A stretch of 64,000 nucleotides of DNA, from the NCBI RefSeq assembly GCF_014698475.1, contig NZ_JACJTB010000011.1:62001-126000 (forward strand), written 5' to 3'. Below the pieces are notes generated by a model. The model saw nothing but the letters and a program-made list of their open reading frames with translations, made no database searches and was not told the origin of the DNA. This document shows, in pieces, positions 8,813-17,775 of this stretch. A program made the position numbers and the translations under genes. The stretch comes from Nostoc spongiaeforme FACHB-130 (GTDB lineage: Bacteria; Cyanobacteriota; Cyanobacteriia; Cyanobacteriales; Nostocaceae). Position 1 is the first letter of the stretch. The number at the start of each line of letters is the position of its first letter.

Positions 8813-9141
8813 ACTATCGGTTAATTATTAAAGACCGAGCAACACAAGATTTGCGACTTCTGGCAAATTATATATTGGTTAATGGAAATAGGGATGTAGC
8901 AGTTAAATTCTTAAATGCTGCCGAAATGACGTTTGCTCAGTTGCAAAAGACTCCTGGTATGGGAAAAGTAACGCAATTAGTTGTATCGAGTTTAGGTGAA
9001 ATTCGACAATGGCGCATCAAAGATTTTCAGGATTATTTGATTTTCTATCGGATTGAAGATACTACTATTGAAATTCTTCGAGTACTTCATGGAGCAAGAG
9101 ATATAGCAGATGTACTTAGCGAATTAGACGAAGAACCTTAA
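8809..9141 (+). CDS. parE: ParE-family toxin
   Basis: A 110-residue RelE/ParE-superfamily protein: MNYRLIIKDRATQDLRLLAN at the N-terminus, TPGMGKVTQ in the middle, and LIFYRIEDTTIEILRVLHGA then RDI near the C-terminus, the usual strand and conserved RVLHG..D region. ParE toxins characterised so far inhibit DNA gyrase; whether this one does cannot be read from sequence. It overlaps its antitoxin gene by 4 bp. Intact and full length for the family. Confidence 0.87.
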   Translation: MNYRLIIKDRATQDLRLLANYILVNGNRDVAVKFLNAAEMTFAQLQKTPGMGKVTQLVVSSLGEIRQWRIKDFQDYLIFYRIEDTTIEILRVLHGARDIADVLSELDEEP

Positions 9142-9186
9142 CCCAAAATCAGCTTCATCTTGACACCTGCATTCTCATTATTTGGA

Positions 9187-10938
9187 TTAACGCAACAATT
9201 CCTCGACTTGATGTTGACTCCACAAAATTCTATACAAGCCTTCTTGCTGCACTAAGTCTACATGATTGCCGGCTTGGACAATTCTACCTTTATCCATGAC
9301 TAAAATTCGGTCGGCTGCTGCTGCTGCTGATAGTTGGTGGGTGATAAAAATTACTGTTTTGCGGCTAGTTCCACTAGAAAGATTTTTGAGAATTTTGGCA
9401 GCAGTTTGATTATCAACGCTAGATAAAGCATCGTCCAAAATTAACACTGGTGCATCAACTAACATGGCTCTAGCTAAGGCTGTGCGTTGTCTTTGTCCAC
9501 CAGATAAGGTAATACCGCGTTCACCTACCAGAGTTTCATATTGTTGGGGGAAATTAATAATTTCGGGATGAATCTGAGACATGACAGCGACAGATTCAAC
9601 GTCTTGTTGTTCCCGCCTTGGGTCAGCGTAACGGATATTATTTTTGATGGTAGTACTGAATAAAAAACTATCTTGGGGAACATAAGCGATCGCACTCCGC
9701 AAATCTGCTAAGGCAATTTTGGTAATATCCACCCCATCTAAAAATAATTGTCCGGGAGCAATATCTAACAACCGGGGTAAAGCATTGGCCAAAGTAGATT
9801 TCCCTGAACCAATTGCGCCAACAATCGCTACAGTTTCTCCAGGCGCAATTGTAAAATTGACTTGATCTAAAGCTGGTGTCGTTGCTTCTGGGTAAGTAAA
9901 GCTGAAGTTTTTGGCGCTGATTTCTCCCTTGACTTCTGCCACGGTTAAATTGACCACATCAGCCGTGTCTTGAATTTTGGGAGTGACGCTGAGAATCGAT
10001 TCTAAGCGATCAATACTAACTTCACCCCGTTGATAGGTGGTAATGGTAAAACCTAATAAAGCTGTGGGAAATACCAACCGTTCTACATAAATTAGCAGTG
10101 CTAAAAAGTCGCCTACTGCTAAAGTTCCGCCAGAAATTCTGGTGGTTCCTAACCAAATAATAATTAAAGAACTGAGATTAGCTAAACCGCCAATTAAAGG
10201 AAACAACACATTACGGCTTTTGGCTAATTGTAAGTTAGCTCTTAATAGCTGTTGATTCTTTTTAGCAAAGGCTTGGCGCTCGTTTTCTTCTTGAGCGTAA
10301 ATTTTAATTAAGGCAATGCCGCTAATATCTTCTTGAATTAGTTCACTAATATCAGAGAGTTTTTCTTGGACTTCGGCTTGTTGTTTGCGGAGGCGATCGC
10401 TAAACAAATGCACCAACAAAAACATCATCGGATACACTGCCAAAGAATATAGCGTCATATCGGCACTAATCGCCAACATGACTGGCAGTGTCAAAGCATA
10501 AGCAAAAAAAGTATTGGCTAAACTCAGTACAGCAAAACCCAATAAACGCCGGATATTTTCCACATCGCTGGTAGCACGATTAATTAAATCTCCGGCGGTA
10601 TTGGTAGCAAAATAAGCTGGTTCTAACTTGAGTAAATGTTCAAAAATCCGTTGTTTTAGGTCAAATTCTACCTGTCGTCCTACACCAAATAGCCAAATTC
10701 GAGAAGCCATGCGGATTAACCACATTGCTGAACTCAACAAAACAATGATTACTACATAATGTATGAGTTGGTTCCAACTAAATTGGGTTGATAGTCTATC
10801 AACGCAACCGCGAATCAACCAAGGAATATAAACGCCCAAGCCATTGACAGACAACAAAGCAAAAATGCCTAATGTTGCCTCTACCCAATGAGGACGCAGG
10901 TAAGCACCGAGTTTAGCTAGTCGTCGAGATTTTGCCAT
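9187..10938 (-). CDS. ABC exporter half-transporter (MdlA-like, degenerate ATP site)
   Basis: A 583-residue half-transporter with an N-terminal six-helix membrane domain (about 15-310) and a C-terminal ATPase (about 335-583). Visible motifs are Walker A GAIGSGKST (near residue 374), signature LSGGQRQR (near 476), Walker B LILDDALSSVD (near 500) and the switch HQLS. The residue after the Walker B aspartate is Asp, not the usual catalytic Glu, as in MdlA/BmrC/TM287-type subunits that work as heterodimers with a second half-transporter. No partner gene is in view. Probable substrate classes are lipids or drugs; unknown here. Confidence 0.87.
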   Translation of the reverse strand: MAKSRRLAKLGAYLRPHWVEATLGIFALLSVNGLGVYIPWLIRGCVDRLSTQFSWNQLIHYVVIIVLLSSAMWLIRMASRIWLFGVGRQVEFDLKQRIFEHLLKLEPAYFATNTAGDLINRATSDVENIRRLLGFAVLSLANTFFAYALTLPVMLAISADMTLYSLAVYPMMFLLVHLFSDRLRKQQAEVQEKLSDISELIQEDISGIALIKIYAQEENERQAFAKKNQQLLRANLQLAKSRNVLFPLIGGLANLSSLIIIWLGTTRISGGTLAVGDFLALLIYVERLVFPTALLGFTITTYQRGEVSIDRLESILSVTPKIQDTADVVNLTVAEVKGEISAKNFSFTYPEATTPALDQVNFTIAPGETVAIVGAIGSGKSTLANALPRLLDIAPGQLFLDGVDITKIALADLRSAIAYVPQDSFLFSTTIKNNIRYADPRREQQDVESVAVMSQIHPEIINFPQQYETLVGERGITLSGGQRQRTALARAMLVDAPVLILDDALSSVDNQTAAKILKNLSSGTSRKTVIFITHQLSAAAAADRILVMDKGRIVQAGNHVDLVQQEGLYRILWSQHQVEELLR

Positions 10939-11305
10939 TACAGCAACTTTGTAACTCCATCATCCTAAAACAAACGGATCGTAGGTTTATATTTTATCTA
11001 CAAAGAATTCAGGAGTGTGTCATCAGAATTCAGTAGAGAAAATTATCTGCTGAATTCTCATCCTAAATTGCAGTCAAAGATAGTAGTACAACGCTACGGA
11101 AATAAAGATATCATTTCAAGTTGGTGAAAAGCTTGTGATATAAGCTTTTTGACTTTTGACTTCCGCGTAGCGGTAGTAGTTAGGCGTGGGAGTAGCGATA
11201 CTATTTCTGATTGCCACTTAGGTTCAATGCTGAATTCAGGTTTTTTAAATAAGGCCAGCCACTAGGGGATAGCATTGCGGCCTTGTTAATTTTACTTTTT
11301 TAACC
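10939..11305. other. Intergenic region with small inverted repeats
   Basis: I see no gene in these 367 bases. An inverted repeat AGAATTCAG (11025-11033) / CTGAATTCT (11050-11058) could form a hairpin, and more GAATTCAG-like copies lie at about 11005 and 11230. A short CCGCGTAGCGG palindrome lies near 11163. These are typical dispersed repeats. The region lies upstream of the ABC gene and downstream of the membrane protein gene, so it may contain a promoter for the first and a terminator for the second. Confidence 0.5.
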
Positions 11306-11983
11306 CTAGGACTGGCGACCACGTAAGAAAAAGTAAACTTGGTTAAGGTAACTTTCCCAAACTTGGGTAGTAAGTTGGAGTGTTTCCGCACTGGGGACAA
11401 AATCCTCTAGTCGCAAACCCCGTTCTCGAATTTGCTGGGGATTTTGTAACAGGTAAGGCGGGATTTTGATATCCGCAGCGTTAAATGCGATCGCATTTAC
11501 ATCACTAGTTGTTGCACCAGGATTTAATGCAACCAGTACTTCCGAACCAGTCGCCCCGGCTGGCAGATAATTTCTGACTAGTGCCTGATTTGTTAAAGTG
11601 GAATTAATAGCTGTTGCCGCAATTGGTGATCTCACCAAAAAATAAGCGATCGCTGGTGTACTAGACAACAGCAAAATAATCAGCGATGCAGCTAGTAATG
11701 TTCCCCCTGGTTTTGCTATCCCACCATCCTTAATTTTTTGGGCGGCAAAAATCATCATTAACACTGATGCACCCAAGGGTTTGAGTGGAAAGGAGATCAC
11801 CCTCCACAAAGAAGCCACAGCTGGTTCATTGGGATTAATGAACGACAACGCTATGACAACCAAAATAATCACCAAGACCACCCTTCCGGCGAAAGTTCCT
11901 TGAGGATAGAACCTCTGGAACAAAGAATATACGATAGTGCCTACAAGCAGCCACAGTAGTACGCGGCTCAACAATATGAACAT
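11306..11983 (-). CDS. Membrane protein, possibly truncated YdcF/ElyC-like
   Basis: A 225-residue protein with about four hydrophobic segments in the first 125 residues (MFILLSRVLLWLLVGTIVYS; VVLVIILVVIALSF; ASVLMMIFAA; LLAASLIILLLSSTPAIAYF) and a soluble C-terminal 100 residues. The membrane part resembles the N-terminus of cyanobacterial YdcF/DUF218 proteins, but the downstream DUF218 catalytic domain with its VVLG-type motif is not visible. It is either a separate family or a shortened relative. Function unknown; the YdcF link is inference from memory of similar sequences. Confidence 0.6.
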   Translation of the reverse strand: MFILLSRVLLWLLVGTIVYSLFQRFYPQGTFAGRVVLVIILVVIALSFINPNEPAVASLWRVISFPLKPLGASVLMMIFAAQKIKDGGIAKPGGTLLAASLIILLLSSTPAIAYFLVRSPIAATAINSTLTNQALVRNYLPAGATGSEVLVALNPGATTSDVNAIAFNAADIKIPPYLLQNPQQIRERGLRLEDFVPSAETLQLTTQVWESYLNQVYFFLRGRQS

Positions 11984-12179
11984 AGAGTAACTCTCAAATT
12001 TTCTAGTGCGATCAGCCTAGGTTTGGAGCAAGATTGTGTATTTGACCGTCAAATTGTAATCGCACTTTTACTTGACTGCAAATATTACCAGCCTCACACC
12101 TAAAGACTACCGTCGTAGTGATTTTAGAGCAATTTTTTGACACTGCGTCTATTATTTATAATTTTCCAGGTGAGAAAAA

Positions 12180-12232
12180 ATTTTTTCTGTCACCCTTACA
12201 CCCTTACATCCCTACACCCATAATTAATTGAG
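12180..12232. repeat. CACCCTTACA-type short tandem repeat
   Basis: Upstream of galE the sequence CACCCTTACACCCTTACA is followed by TCCCTACACCC, an imperfect short tandem repeat. Such repeats are abundant in heterocystous cyanobacteria. It lies between any galE promoter and the start codon and would be part of the leader. Confidence 0.5.
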
Positions 12233-12259
12233 GAATTTTTAACTCAGAGGGGAAAAACT

Positions 12260-13258
12260 ATGTCGCTGCAAAAAACCAGCATTTTAGTCACCGGGGGCGC
12301 AGGATACATCGGTTCTCATACTGTACTGGCTCTCAAGCAAGCAGGTTATGACGTGGTAATACTTGATAACCTGGTCTACGGTCATCGAGAGTTGGTAGAA
12401 CAAGTTTTACAGGTAGAACTGGTAGTTGGGGATACCAACGATCGCTCTTTATTGGATGAATTATTTAAAACCCGTAATTTTGCGGCTGTGATGCACTTTT
12501 CTGCTTATGCTTACGTAGGCGAGTCCGTGACTGACCCCGCAAAATATTACCGTAACAATGTGGTCGGTACGCTGACTTTATTAGAAGCAATGCTGGCTGC
12601 ATCCATTCACAAGTTCGTATTTTCTTCTACCTGCGCCACCTACGGAGTCCCAGAAGTCGTCCCAATTCCCGAAGACCATCCCCAAGACCCAATCAATCCT
12701 TATGGGGCTACTAAACTGATGGTAGAGCGGATTTTATCTGATTTTGATGTTGCTTATAATTTAAAATCAGTCCGGTTCCGCTACTTTAATGCGGCTGGTG
12801 CGAATCCTGATGGTTTACTAGGTGAAGACCACAACCCAGAAACTCACTTAATCCCTTTGATATTACTGACAGCTTTGGGTAAGCGGGAGTCTATCTCGAT
12901 TTTCGGCACAGATTACCCCACACCTGATGGTACTTGTATTCGTGATTATATTCATGTGAACGATTTAGCTGATGCCCATGTTTTAGGACTGGAATATTTA
13001 TTACAGGGTGGCGATAGCGAAGTATTTAACTTGGGTAATGGTAACGGTTTTTCCGTGCGTGAAGTGATTGCGGCGGCTGAGTCAGTAACAGGCTTATCAA
13101 TTCCCGTCCAAGAATGCGATCGCCGTCCTGGTGATCCACCTGTTTTAATTGGTAGTAGTGAAAAAGCCAGAAAAATCCTCGGCTGGCGATCGCAATATCC
13201 AGCGATCCAAGATATTGTGAGTCATGCTTGGCAATGGCATCAAAAGCGACACAAATAG
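12260..13258 (+). CDS. galE: UDP-glucose 4-epimerase
   Basis: A 332-residue short-chain dehydrogenase/reductase-type epimerase. The NAD-binding motif GGAGYIGSH is at the N-terminus (residues about 11-19). The catalytic set is visible: Ser/Thr in FSSTCATYG near 122-126, Tyr148 and Lys152 in NPYGATKLM. The later SVRFRYFNAAGANPDG segment is characteristic of GalE. It interconverts UDP-glucose and UDP-galactose in the cytoplasm, supplying galactosyl donors for galactolipids and polysaccharides such as those of the large locus downstream. Length is normal and the RBS-like GAGGGG precedes ATG. Confidence 0.95.
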   Translation: MSLQKTSILVTGGAGYIGSHTVLALKQAGYDVVILDNLVYGHRELVEQVLQVELVVGDTNDRSLLDELFKTRNFAAVMHFSAYAYVGESVTDPAKYYRNNVVGTLTLLEAMLAASIHKFVFSSTCATYGVPEVVPIPEDHPQDPINPYGATKLMVERILSDFDVAYNLKSVRFRYFNAAGANPDGLLGEDHNPETHLIPLILLTALGKRESISIFGTDYPTPDGTCIRDYIHVNDLADAHVLGLEYLLQGGDSEVFNLGNGNGFSVREVIAAAESVTGLSIPVQECDRRPGDPPVLIGSSEKARKILGWRSQYPAIQDIVSHAWQWHQKRHK

Positions 13259-13259
13259 A

Positions 13260-13312
13260 AGTGTGAAGTATGAAGTGTGAAGTATGAAATTTTTCTGTTC
13301 ACTCTTCATACT
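13260..13312. repeat. TGTGAAGTATGAAG tandem repeat
   Basis: Downstream of galE there are repeats of GTGAAGTATGAA, followed by an inverted TTCATACTT arm at about 13303-13312 that could pair with them as a hairpin. The same family recurs at 35668-35695 (ACTTCATACTTCATACTTC). It may serve as a weak terminator region for galE. Confidence 0.55.
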
Positions 13313-13355
13313 TTCTCTTTTATTTCTGAGAAAAATAAAATTTCAGTCAAAAGAT

Positions 13356-13568
13356 TTAGGCTTGATTCTGTCGTTTTTCTAGGTGATGTTGGTGTAATTG
13401 GGGAAAGTTGTCTAAATCTTCTATTGTTTGCGGAGCGGGAAAAATTTCACTGCTATTAGAGCTAAACCTATCTAAATAAATCTGAAAAGCTGCTTCATCT
13501 TCTCGATGTTCAAGGATATATCTACGTAGTTCACTACGAGTCATTGACATAAAATCATATTTACTCAT
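13356..13568 (-). CDS. Small DUF6887-like cyanobacterial protein
   Basis: A 70-residue soluble protein beginning MSKYDFMSMTRSELRRYILE, followed by HREDEAAFQIYLDRF. The MTRSELRxYxLxHRxDxEAFxxYxDR pattern fits the small cyanobacterial DUF6887 type, of unknown function and often paired with DUF6888. No DUF6888 partner is seen next to it. The gene is convergent with galE. The overlapping frame on the other strand (13277-13459) shows no family features and is not a gene. Confidence 0.65.
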   Translation of the reverse strand: MSKYDFMSMTRSELRRYILEHREDEAAFQIYLDRFSSNSSEIFPAPQTIEDLDNFPQLHQHHLEKRQNQA

Positions 13569-13707
13569 AAATATCTCTATTTTCCGTTAAGGTAAATATT
13601 GATTTTCAATTAGTCCGCGAAGGCGGACTTCGTTTTTATAGCCGCGAATTCCATTCGTCGGTGCTAGGTGCTGCTCAGAGGAAGGCATACTTAAACTATT
13701 TTACTAA

Positions 13708-14331
13708 TTAACTTCTTCTTGTCTGTTGCCAGAAAACTAGGAAAATCCCGACTAGTACAAAACCGGGAATTGCGATCGCCCAAGGTGGTACAGTTTTTGT
13801 AGATTCCTGAGCTACAGCATCGCTGTTGGCATTATTAATATTGACTTTTTGAACATTTTGTGTGTTACTTTGAGTACCAGCCGCGACGGTGACTTCAAAC
13901 TTGAGGGTAAAGGGTTTGAAATTAGTGCCTTTTGCGGGTTTACCACTGAGTTGTAATTGATAAAGTCCGGGTTTGGGAAAGGTGATTTCGGCTCCGGGAA
14001 TACCTTGGAAGCGTTCGGCGGATACGGGTTTGAGGGATGGTTCGAGTAGTGCAGGTTCGCTGGGGGTGTGGGGTTCGGCGTAAACTGCCAACTGACAAGT
14101 ACACTGAGCAAGGGGGATGGTTTGTCCACCTTTACGTGTGAGGGCAAACCAAGTTTGGGTAGGCTCGCCAGCGCGGGGATTATCATTGGGTTCGAGATGG
14201 AGAGTTGCACCGACATCGGTGGCTACTTGGATTTTATGGGCGAAGACTGGGTGAATGTTAGTAATTGCGATCGCTAAACAAAACAGCAATAATGCGGATT
14301 GTAATTTTTTCATGCTTGGAAAATAATTCAT
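13708..14331 (-). CDS. Secreted/anchored protein next to UreH-type transporter
   Basis: I start at ATG 14331 (MNYFPSMKKLQS), which has GGTGAG just upstream; an internal ATG at 14313 (MKKLQSALLLF) is an alternative, while the upstream TTG at 14349 is unlikely. About 207 residues: a signal peptide ending near VFAHK, a beta-rich periplasmic domain (QPGLYQLQL-like strands; two close cysteines in CTCQL) and a C-terminal membrane helix (IAIPGFVLVGIFLVFW) with a basic tail. The gene follows the UreH_2-type membrane protein gene on the same strand by about 100 bases. The pair may work in metal or redox handling at the membrane; this is context only. Confidence 0.65.
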   Translation of the reverse strand: MNYFPSMKKLQSALLLFCLAIAITNIHPVFAHKIQVATDVGATLHLEPNDNPRAGEPTQTWFALTRKGGQTIPLAQCTCQLAVYAEPHTPSEPALLEPSLKPVSAERFQGIPGAEITFPKPGLYQLQLSGKPAKGTNFKPFTLKFEVTVAAGTQSNTQNVQKVNINNANSDAVAQESTKTVPPWAIAIPGFVLVGIFLVFWQQTRRS

Positions 14332-14438
14332 GCTCACCAAATAAGGCAAAAGTTAAAAGTTAAAAGGCAAAATAAAGAAAAATAAAAATGCTCGTAAGCC
14401 TCTAAATTTATGGAGATTATCTTTTTATTTTTTACTTT

Positions 14439-15656
14439 TTACTTCTTAACCTGCTCACCTGCTTTTACCCAACGCAACAGCAATACTCCAAGGGTAGCTG
14501 TAACTAGTAGCACTGTTGCCAACTTATTACCCCCATTTGATTTTAGAGAACCCAGGTAATGGGAACCGATCACCACTGCATGAAAGGTACTCAAGATTAA
14601 AGCCGGCACAGTTAAAAGATGAATTTGTCGCCAAAGTTTACCCCAAGATTTCTGCAACGATTCCCAACTAGTTAAAGCAGCAGGAGTCATTAAGATCAAT
14701 GCTACAGCACCCGCAGCCATCCCCCAGCGAAATTCTCTAGGAAAAAACCAAAAAGCGGCAAAATTCCATTGCAGAGAATGTTCAATCATGTGGGTGGTGT
14801 GGACTAGAGACAGCACAAAAGCACCCACACCCAAAGCCCGCCGATAGCGCATAGGCGCAGCCCATAAATGACTAATTGGGCGGGCAATTAAAGCTAACAT
14901 CAAGCAAAATAAGGCGGCGTGTCCGGTGTAGTCTACCATTGTGTCACCAGTCCGCAATAAGGTAATTGCGCCAATGGCCAGTGTTACCCAACCGCCTAAG
15001 CGAAATAATTGACTGCGCTGATCTTTACTAATTAACGAAGTAGAAACACCAACCCCCAACATCGTGGGTAAAGTTCCTAAACCAAAGGCTAACATTGTGG
15101 CTGCACCCATCCAGAGGTTGCTGGTTTCTGCGGCTTTGATTTGGGCTGCATACAAGAAACCACAAGGCATTAAACCCCAAGTCATTCCCAAAAATATGGG
15201 TGTCCACCATTTGGTTTGATAGGAAAGTTTAACCATGCCTGCACTCAGGCGATCGTGTAAATTACTTTTTAATAAAGGATGTAATACCGGAATATGAGGC
15301 AACCAATTGGGTTTAATTTGTCCTAAGCCAAACCAAATCAGCATAATTCCGGTAATCATCGCCATCCAACGGCGAAATTCACTACCAATTCCCGCTAGTT
15401 GTCCACTTTCAAACAATACCGAACCGACAGCCCCAATTCCCGCACCTACCAGGGCGTAGCTGAACATTCTGCCGAGGTTTAGTAAAAAGTGAAATATTAA
15501 TTGCTGTTGCCAAGTAGATGAATGTTCTGATGTTGATTTCTGCCCATTTTGCTTACCAGACAACGAAAACGCCACCGTCAAAGGGCCACACATCCCGAAG
15601 CAATGCCCAAAACTGCCGAGAAATCCCAGGATGGCGATGAGCGATAAATCTAACAT
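14439..15656 (-). CDS. UreH_2/TauE-like membrane protein with C-terminal haem-type membrane domain
   Basis: A 405-residue polytopic membrane protein. The N-terminal half (about 1-235) has GFLGSFGHCFGMCGPLTVAF, the GHC..MCGP signature of the UreH_2 / cytochrome-biogenesis-type sulfite-exporter family, plus a second motif GMTWGLMPCGFLY near residue 155. The C-terminal half (about 245-400) has six or so helices with spaced histidines (SLVHTTHMIEH; RQIHLLTVPAL; STFHAVVIGSHYLG), reminiscent of ferric-reductase-like haem-binding membrane domains. The fusion suggests electron or metal transfer across the membrane. The secreted protein gene follows directly. Substrate is unknown. Confidence 0.75.
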   Translation of the reverse strand: MLDLSLIAILGFLGSFGHCFGMCGPLTVAFSLSGKQNGQKSTSEHSSTWQQQLIFHFLLNLGRMFSYALVGAGIGAVGSVLFESGQLAGIGSEFRRWMAMITGIMLIWFGLGQIKPNWLPHIPVLHPLLKSNLHDRLSAGMVKLSYQTKWWTPIFLGMTWGLMPCGFLYAAQIKAAETSNLWMGAATMLAFGLGTLPTMLGVGVSTSLISKDQRSQLFRLGGWVTLAIGAITLLRTGDTMVDYTGHAALFCLMLALIARPISHLWAAPMRYRRALGVGAFVLSLVHTTHMIEHSLQWNFAAFWFFPREFRWGMAAGAVALILMTPAALTSWESLQKSWGKLWRQIHLLTVPALILSTFHAVVIGSHYLGSLKSNGGNKLATVLLVTATLGVLLLRWVKAGEQVKK

Positions 15657-15775
15657 ATCCAGCCTTCAGCACTGCCCAAACAAGGAACAATATGTCAAAT
15701 TTTTGCCTCTGTCAACAGACAAGTCGTCAAACTTGAGTTTGCGCTACTCTAGGTCTGGAAAGCAAGGTTCAATGT

Positions 15776-16804
15776 ATGCAAACACGGATTTGGCTGGTGC
15801 TGTTGGCGCTGGCGGTAGTTGTCATAGTTGGTAGTAGAAGTATTGCGTTCAATAGTTTTTTTCCCCAAGCTGCTGCACCAGAAATTGTTAAGCAATTACC
15901 AGCAAAACAAGCTCAACCCAAGCCGCCAATACAAGACAATACACCACAAGTTTCGCTTGAGAATTTGCTTGCCCACATTGAAAAGTTAAATTTTCAACGC
16001 TATACAACAGCAGAGCGATCGCGTACTCGTACATATATCACAAGTGAATTAAAAAAATCCGGCTGGAAACCACAGCTAGAGAAATTTACTGATGGTGTGA
16101 ATATCTTTGCAGAACGTTTAGGAACTGACAAAACCGCAGGTACAATTCTCGTCGGCGCACATTATGATACAGTCGCTGCTTCTCCTGGTGCTGATGATAA
16201 CGGTACTGGGGTGGCGGTAGTCTTAGAAATTGCCAGATTACTTGGTTCCCAACAAACACCACGCACTTTACAATTAATTTTTTTTGATAAAGAAGAAGCC
16301 GGACTGTTGGGTAGTAAAGCTTTTGCAGCTCAAGCCAAACGGTTAAAAAATTTCAGTGGTGTGATTGTTATGGATATGGTTGGTTATGCTTGCTACACTC
16401 CCGGCTGTCAACAATATCCACCAGGTTTACCTGTAACGCCACCCAGTGATAAAGGAGACTTTTTAGCAGTGGTGGGTGATACGGAACATTTACCTTTACT
16501 AAGTGCTTTTCAAAACCCACAACTAGCTAATTTACCAGCAGTTCTCACAGTACCTATTCCATTGAAAGGATTACTCACACCTGATACTCTGCGGAGTGAC
16601 CATGCACCGTTTTGGTATCAAGGAGTAGGGGCAGTTTTAGTGACAGATACAGCTAATCTGCGTAGTCCCCATTATCATCAACCTAGTGACCAGCCTAGTA
16701 CAATTGAGCGATCGTTTTTTGCAGGTGCGGCGCAAATTGTTGTGAATACTACCTCTGCTTTGTTAGCCAAACATGAAAGTTTAGCCACTCCAATTGCTCC
16801 TTAA
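15776..16804 (+). CDS. M28-family zinc aminopeptidase, membrane-anchored or secreted
   Basis: A 342-residue protein with an N-terminal hydrophobic segment (LVLLALAVVVIVGS, residues 6-19), then a Pro-rich linker and an M28 peptidase domain. The zinc-ligand pattern is visible: His in GAHYDTV, Asp in GADDNGTG, the Glu pair in DKEEAG, and the late His in SDHAPFW. It probably removes N-terminal residues from peptides in the periplasm or outside the cell. Divergent from the UreH-type gene with about 120 bases between. Length is usual for stand-alone M28 enzymes. Confidence 0.87.
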   Translation: MQTRIWLVLLALAVVVIVGSRSIAFNSFFPQAAAPEIVKQLPAKQAQPKPPIQDNTPQVSLENLLAHIEKLNFQRYTTAERSRTRTYITSELKKSGWKPQLEKFTDGVNIFAERLGTDKTAGTILVGAHYDTVAASPGADDNGTGVAVVLEIARLLGSQQTPRTLQLIFFDKEEAGLLGSKAFAAQAKRLKNFSGVIVMDMVGYACYTPGCQQYPPGLPVTPPSDKGDFLAVVGDTEHLPLLSAFQNPQLANLPAVLTVPIPLKGLLTPDTLRSDHAPFWYQGVGAVLVTDTANLRSPHYHQPSDQPSTIERSFFAGAAQIVVNTTSALLAKHESLATPIAP

Positions 16805-17064
16805 GACTAACAGGAATTGATATAGGAATCCGATTTGTTTTCTGAATCTAGTTGTATAGGCTGGGAGTAGGGAATGGGGAGTAGGGAGTAGGAAAAAAGC
16901 CTGACCTGGGTGTACTGGTTTTTTTCATAAATCAAATATGAGTCCTATATGACGCAGTGAAACCCAACATTTTCAGGATTTTGTTGGGTTACGCTCCGCT
17001 TCACCCAAAAGTTGCTACGATTTTTTTGTAACTAAAACCCTCTCTTATCCTGCTTCCTGCCTTT
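16805..17064. repeat. Intergenic region with two dispersed repeats
   Basis: No gene. At about 16864-16893 the motif GGGAGTAGGGAATGGGGAGT occurs, the same family as the repeat inside chlH at 61838-61909. At 16971-16990 the arms AACCCAACA / TGTTGGGTT form a hairpin, followed by ACGCTCCGCTTCACCC. This second unit is related to the GTAGGTTGGGTG elements at 31698 and 32818. Confidence 0.65.
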
Positions 17065-17499
17065 CTACTTAACTTGTGGGTAGATTAATACCCAGTTTTG
17101 TTGATCATTAAGTTGCAAATATAAACCTTGAACAATCAGCCGCAACGCAAGGCGCGTCCTCAGATAATACCTAATTAAATGAGTTCCTGGTTGAGCAAAG
17201 ACATCATCATAGTTTTGGCTATAACCAAATGGTTTAGAACAATAATTACCAACACCTTGGACTGATAACACAAAAAATGGTGCTTGTTTGTATTCATCGG
17301 GAACCATGAAAATACCATATACATGATGTTCGCCGCGCCAGGGTTGCACAACAACTTGGGAGGCTGTTATCTGAAGTTTTTGTTTGTTTGATTTTAAAAA
17401 AGCTTCTGAATTACATTGCGAGTTATGTACAGGCCAAAACAAAGTCACAATCAAGATTGAAACTAGCAAAATTAATATATAGATAATTGGGCGACGCAT
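17065..17499 (-). CDS. Hypothetical membrane-anchored protein (144 aa)
   Basis: A 144-residue protein with one N-terminal hydrophobic segment (IIYILILLVSILIVTLFW, residues 5-22) and a soluble remainder containing HHVYGIFMVPDEY and GTHLIRYYLRTRLALRL. Probably anchored in the membrane with the soluble part outside, or secreted. Two cysteines (C29 and a later one) could pair. I do not recognise the family. No close same-strand partners. Confidence 0.55.
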   Translation of the reverse strand: MRRPIIYILILLVSILIVTLFWPVHNSQCNSEAFLKSNKQKLQITASQVVVQPWRGEHHVYGIFMVPDEYKQAPFFVLSVQGVGNYCSKPFGYSQNYDDVFAQPGTHLIRYYLRTRLALRLIVQGLYLQLNDQQNWVLIYPQVK

Positions 17500-17775
17500 A
17501 CAGGATGAAATCTAAAGTTTTTAGCTGCCATTCGGGCTGCTGACTCAAGGCTCAAGTAAAGTATGTTTGCGGGATAAATTCTGCTCTCTATTAACATCCG
17601 CAACAAAAAGAGATGAGCTTTTTCCGTAGATACTTTGCATATTCGTGGAGTATACACATATCTTGCACTACATGATGTCTATGTGTATCCGGTATTTTCT
17701 TGACCTTATTTTAAGAGTCGTCAAATGCCAAAATATCCGTTATATTCCCGTCAGGATTCATTGACGATAATTTTT

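Noticed and set aside
13277-13459. 60-codon plus-strand frame
   Set aside because: It lies opposite the DUF6887-like gene and in a tandem repeat; the other strand has the recognisable protein.
17472-17657. 61-codon minus-strand frame upstream of the 144-residue protein
   Set aside because: Overlaps the start of the better ORF, no RBS and no protein-like pattern.
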